From the NCBI RefSeq assembly GCF_001659705.1, contig NZ_CP015971.1, forward strand, positions 1,798,001 to 1,862,000: a stretch of DNA of 64,000 bases. The letters run 5' to 3'. A program made the position numbers and the translations under genes. Shown piece by piece: positions 60,866-64,000 of this stretch (positions are counted from its first letter, which is position 1; each line of letters opens with the position of its first letter). The notes under the pieces were generated by a model. The model did not search any database. It was not told the DNA's origin and saw only the letters and a list, made by a program, of their open reading frames with translations. Source of the DNA: Arachidicoccus sp. BS20. GTDB taxonomy: Bacteria; Bacteroidota; Bacteroidia; Chitinophagales; Chitinophagaceae.

Positions 60866-63800
60866 ATGAGGAAAGCGGCTTTTTATTTTTCGGTTCTCTT
60901 TATTGCATTATTGTTCCTGAATAGTATTGTATACAGTCAAATCGGTCTTTCAAGCACGACAGCCAGCAGGATGGTAATTGCTTCACCGGAAGCAAGTACT
61001 ATTGCCTTGTATCAGAATTATCCGATAGACTATGTTACCGGTGCCCCCCAAATAAACATACCCCTTTTTAGTATAAAGACGAAGATGGGAGAAATTCCAT
61101 TCAGCCTGAATTATCACGTAGGCAAAGTAAAACCTGCGGAATTATCCGGTATTGTCGGTACGGGATGGTCTTTAACGCCGGACTTAGGCATTACCAGGTC
61201 TGTACATGGAAAAGCAGATGATAGCAATCAGGGAGGATATCCTTTTAACAGTCAGTTTGGGAGCACCTCAGACGCTTATTATTACTCGGCTTCCACAGGT
61301 GGGCTGGATGAGCAGCCAGATGACTTTTTTTATTCTTTGCTTAGTAAGAGCGGCGGATTTCTATATACACGCAATGGCTCTTTTGCGACATTACCTTACG
61401 CTGCGATAGCAATTGACCGTACGGACGATAACAGTTTTGTAGTTACCGATGACGATGGTACACGCTATTATTTTGGAAAATATGCCGACCATTCGGGACT
61501 CTTAACAGAACATACAGGTACTAATGAATCAGATAGCCTTATCAACCTGAGCGCCTGGAAAATAGCAGAGATTATTTCCTTTGATACCAGAGATACGATT
61601 CGTTTTACTTATGGCTCGCACCAAAAAGCAGAGATGGTTCCCTTTTTCAACAAACAATGGAAGATAGCTGAGTTTAGTAGTAACAATGATTACACAATCA
61701 ATCAAAAAGAACCGCAGGTCTTAAGTTTACCCGGAGGGACTCAATCTCTGGGTTATGGAGTGATGCGCCCCAATTATGCGCATACCGGGGATTTTGATGT
61801 AAGCAGTTTCGATTTCCCCTATGATCTGGGCAGCGCCCCTGCCAATGACGATATTAAAGTATCCATGACCAGCACGACTCCAAGTCAGACAGACGGTAAA
61901 CATAAATATATGTGGCAAATGCTGGGAGATTTAGGAAGAGATTCCGCAGCCAGTATTTACTCTAATAATTTTGTATTTGAAAAAGTACTAAGTACAATAA
62001 CTTTCCGAGGCGGCAGAATAGAACTTTCTTACTCGGCTGATTATCAATTAACAAGTATCAGAGTTTACGCAGGAAACAGGCTTGTTAAAGTTGTGAAACT
62101 GGTTCAGCATAGATATATAGGCAATGATGATGGCGGCAAGCCGATACCTATGGCTGGAGGACTCTATGACGAATATTGCAAGCGTTTTTTACTGGATTCC
62201 GTAATCATAACAGGCAGCGACAGCACCCAGCCGGGACTTCGCTACGGACTATCTTATAATGGCGTTTTCGGTATATATGACAATTACCAAAACGATTATT
62301 GGGGTTACTGGAAATCGGGTAGTTCTTCGGTTCCCCATTTGGTTTATCACTTGGATTATTACAATACTTATTCAGGCGATTATTCCGATACTGTAAGCAC
62401 GCATATCGGCACATTCAATTCCGGTCCAACATGGATGGAGGTGGGTAGCAATATGGAAACCACACAACCACCCTATACAATACCCGGAATCTTAACACAG
62501 TTAACCTATCCGACCGGGGGAAAAGCGATTTTTACTTTTGAAGAAAATGAATATGAATCCCCTGCACAGGCAGGCAGGATTGTATATGGCGGCGGGCACC
62601 GTATCAAAAGCATCCGTTATGTTACGGCACAGGGGCAGGATTCACTGGTTAAGCGATATACCTACGGCACCACTACGGAGAATGGCTGGGGATTAACTAA
62701 ATACCACAATTATGGCAGCAATTTTATGTTCCAGCAATGGGTAAACACTACTAACTCATCAGACATATATAATGTTTTTATCAAGAATACCTATATCAAC
62801 TCAAGGCCATTTTTGGATAATTCATTTTCTTTCGGGGCTGCCGTCCTTTATCCGATGGTAACTGAATATGATATCTCGGCAAGAGACAATATTCCTTTAG
62901 GTAAAACGGTTTACAGTTACCGCATTAATTCAACAGACGTTACCTGGGTAAATATGACCCCTATTGCCGCGGATGCGAGAAATGACTGGAATTCAATAAT
63001 TCCTCTATCCGTAAAGCAATATGGTTATGCAAACGGCACTTATTATCCTGTTCAGAGTAAAACATATACCTATACTGTTTACCCTAAAGCACCCATACCT
63101 GCCGCACAAACTTACTTACGTTATTACAGCATGTATCCACTAAATGGCGGGACTGAAGTTACTAATACGAACGAACATGGCATCAGCAAATATGCGCACA
63201 TGGATTATTCTATTGTAACGGGTGCCAATAAACTTACTTTGGAAAAAGATACGCTGTACAACCAGCCTTCCAACTCCGGCTATGTAGCCACACAAACAGC
63301 TTATACTTATGATCCTGCTTACCTATATAAAACAGCAGCAACTACGACAGATAGCAGAGGATTTTCAAAAATAACACACTATTGGTATGCGTATCAATCC
63401 GCTGCCGTACCGGGCTATTCTACTTCGCAACAGAGCTTCCTGACGACCCTTACCGCCTTGAGACGTATTGCTCCCGTTGTTGAAACTACGGACAGCATAA
63501 ACGGAAGCCTGGCACAGACAGTACGTCAGGAATTTTTACAGGGAAGCAATTTATTGCCCGGTAATTTATATACGGCGACCAGAGACAATCCTGCCGTTCC
63601 CGTGAAACAGATTCTTTCTTACGACACCTATTTTAATATACGGGAGCAGCAAGGCATCGACAGTGTAAGGGAAACCTATTTGTGGGGGTATAACAGCCTG
63701 TACCCGGTAGCCAGGATTATCGGAAGTAATTATACGGCAGCTTCAGCGCTTGTGAACCAATCTGTTTTGGATAATCCTTCCACTACCGACGCCGCTATGC

Positions 63801-64000
63801 GCACCGAACTCAATAAGCTGCGTACCGGATTGACCGGCGCACAGGTCTGGACGTACACCTACCAGCCCGGAATAGGGATAACAAGTACAACAAACCCGCA
63901 AGGCAATAATACTTTTTATCAATACGATAATCTCGGGCGCCTTATAACAATTCTGGATAATGACATGCATGTATTAAAGAAAATCAATTATAATGTTTTA
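60866..64000 (+). CDS. large exported RHS-repeat protein, 5' part (cut by window edge)
   Basis: The frame starts at ATG 60866 (MRKAAFYFSVLFIALLFLNS, signal peptide) and stays open for 1045 codons to the window end. The first part, NYPIDYVTGAPQINIPLFSI then IPFSLNYHVG and GIVGTGWSLTPDLGITRSVH, is the N-terminal domain of SpvB-like/RHS proteins. Late in the frame come YTYQPGIGITSTTNPQGNNT and FYQYDNLGRLITILDN, an RHS (YD) repeat with the usual DxxGR. The core and a possible C-terminal toxin lie outside the window. It may be a surface or toxin-delivery protein. Confidence 0.85.
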   Translation, partial: MRKAAFYFSVLFIALLFLNSIVYSQIGLSSTTASRMVIASPEASTIALYQNYPIDYVTGAPQINIPLFSIKTKMGEIPFSLNYHVGKVKPAELSGIVGTGWSLTPDLGITRSVHGKADDSNQGGYPFNSQFGSTSDAYYYSASTGGLDEQPDDFFYSLLSKSGGFLYTRNGSFATLPYAAIAIDRTDDNSFVVTDDDGTRYYFGKYADHSGLLTEHTGTNESDSLINLSAWKIAEIISFDTRDTIRFTYGSHQKAEMVPFFNKQWKIAEFSSNNDYTINQKEPQVLSLPGGTQSLGYGVMRPNYAHTGDFDVSSFDFPYDLGSAPANDDIKVSMTSTTPSQTDGKHKYMWQMLGDLGRDSAASIYSNNFVFEKVLSTITFRGGRIELSYSADYQLTSIRVYAGNRLVKVVKLVQHRYIGNDDGGKPIPMAGGLYDEYCKRFLLDSVIITGSDSTQPGLRYGLSYNGVFGIYDNYQNDYWGYWKSGSSSVPHLVYHLDYYNTYSGDYSDTVSTHIGTFNSGPTWMEVGSNMETTQPPYTIPGILTQLTYPTGGKAIFTFEENEYESPAQAGRIVYGGGHRIKSIRYVTAQGQDSLVKRYTYGTTTENGWGLTKYHNYGSNFMFQQWVNTTNSSDIYNVFIKNTYINSRPFLDNSFSFGAAVLYPMVTEYDISARDNIPLGKTVYSYRINSTDVTWVNMTPIAADARNDWNSIIPLSVKQYGYANGTYYPVQSKTYTYTVYPKAPIPAAQTYLRYYSMYPLNGGTEVTNTNEHGISKYAHMDYSIVTGANKLTLEKDTLYNQPSNSGYVATQTAYTYDPAYLYKTAATTTDSRGFSKITHYWYAYQSAAVPGYSTSQQSFLTTLTALRRIAPVVETTDSINGSLAQTVRQEFLQGSNLLPGNLYTATRDNPAVPVKQILSYDTYFNIREQQGIDSVRETYLWGYNSLYPVARIIGSNYTAASALVNQSVLDNPSTTDAAMRTELNKLRTGLTGAQVWTYTYQPGIGITSTTNPQGNNTFYQYDNLGRLITILDNDMHVLKKINYNVL

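Overview
The window looks like a chromosomal segment of a Bacteroidota bacterium, probably close to Chitinophagaceae. Evidence from the sequence: Bacteroidota-type promoters with a TAnnTTTG -7 element in front of several genes (8585, 11249, 17201, 49634, 53372), a type IX secretion sorting domain, a SusD fragment, LytS/LytTR two-component pairs, cytochrome bd, DUF6520- and DUF6934-like proteins, and many short dispersed intergenic repeats. The assignment is by gene content only; no rRNA is present.

Region 1 (1-8501) is the end of an integrative element that stops at a tRNA-Arg(TCT) gene. It carries an AAA ATPase cut by the window edge, a small unknown protein, an excisionase-type HTH protein and a large tyrosine integrase. 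Its cargo is a tight three-gene repair or mutagenesis operon: a Y-family polymerase, a DnaE-type polymerase and a DnaQ exonuclease/GIY-YIG nuclease fusion. Two tandem ACTAA-N5-TTAGT palindromes lie just upstream and look like its operator.

Region 2 (8502-49734) is mostly core genome. It holds nucleotide-sugar genes (DegT aminotransferase, RmlD), ribosomal proteins L19 and S21, cydAB, a NadR-like kinase, a NUDIX hydrolase, a YfiT-like hydrolase, an ABC ATPase, aspartate kinase, an Ldh-family dehydrogenase, an OmpA-type porin, a PolX-like protein, a Lys/Ala-rich histone-like protein, DgkA, a XerC/D recombinase, a SWIM-SNF2 helicase, PanB, FtsK, a CtpA-type protease and a second tRNA-Arg(ACG). 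Inside it are three less ordinary loci: a partly duplicated secreted zincin-like lipoprotein/partner module (21362-24743), a secreted Asp-Thr-Lys repeat protein (28964-29665), and a periplasmic cytochrome and sulfur-type cluster (TsdA-like, DsrE-like, ModA-like and P460 proteins) next to a LytS/LytTR pair (34578-40849).

Region 3 (49735-64000) is accessory. It starts with repeat-rich DNA, a DUF6520-like peptide and a rearrangement junction joining a 5'-truncated SusD gene to a 5'-truncated DUF6934 gene. Next come two copies of a tiny gene, then a complete DpnII-like restriction-modification operon (Dam methylase, DpnII endonuclease, an unrecognised 188-residue protein, DpnA-like methylase) bracketed by copies of a ~115 bp repeat. 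The window ends in a run of exported proteins: two tail-fibre-like proteins, a Sel1-repeat protein with a T9SS tail, and a large RHS-repeat protein that runs off the edge.

Strongest leads: the unknown ORF inside the DpnII-type operon, the element-borne polymerase/exonuclease-GIY cassette with its twin palindromes, the duplicated zincin/partner module, and the DUF6934/small-gene pair.
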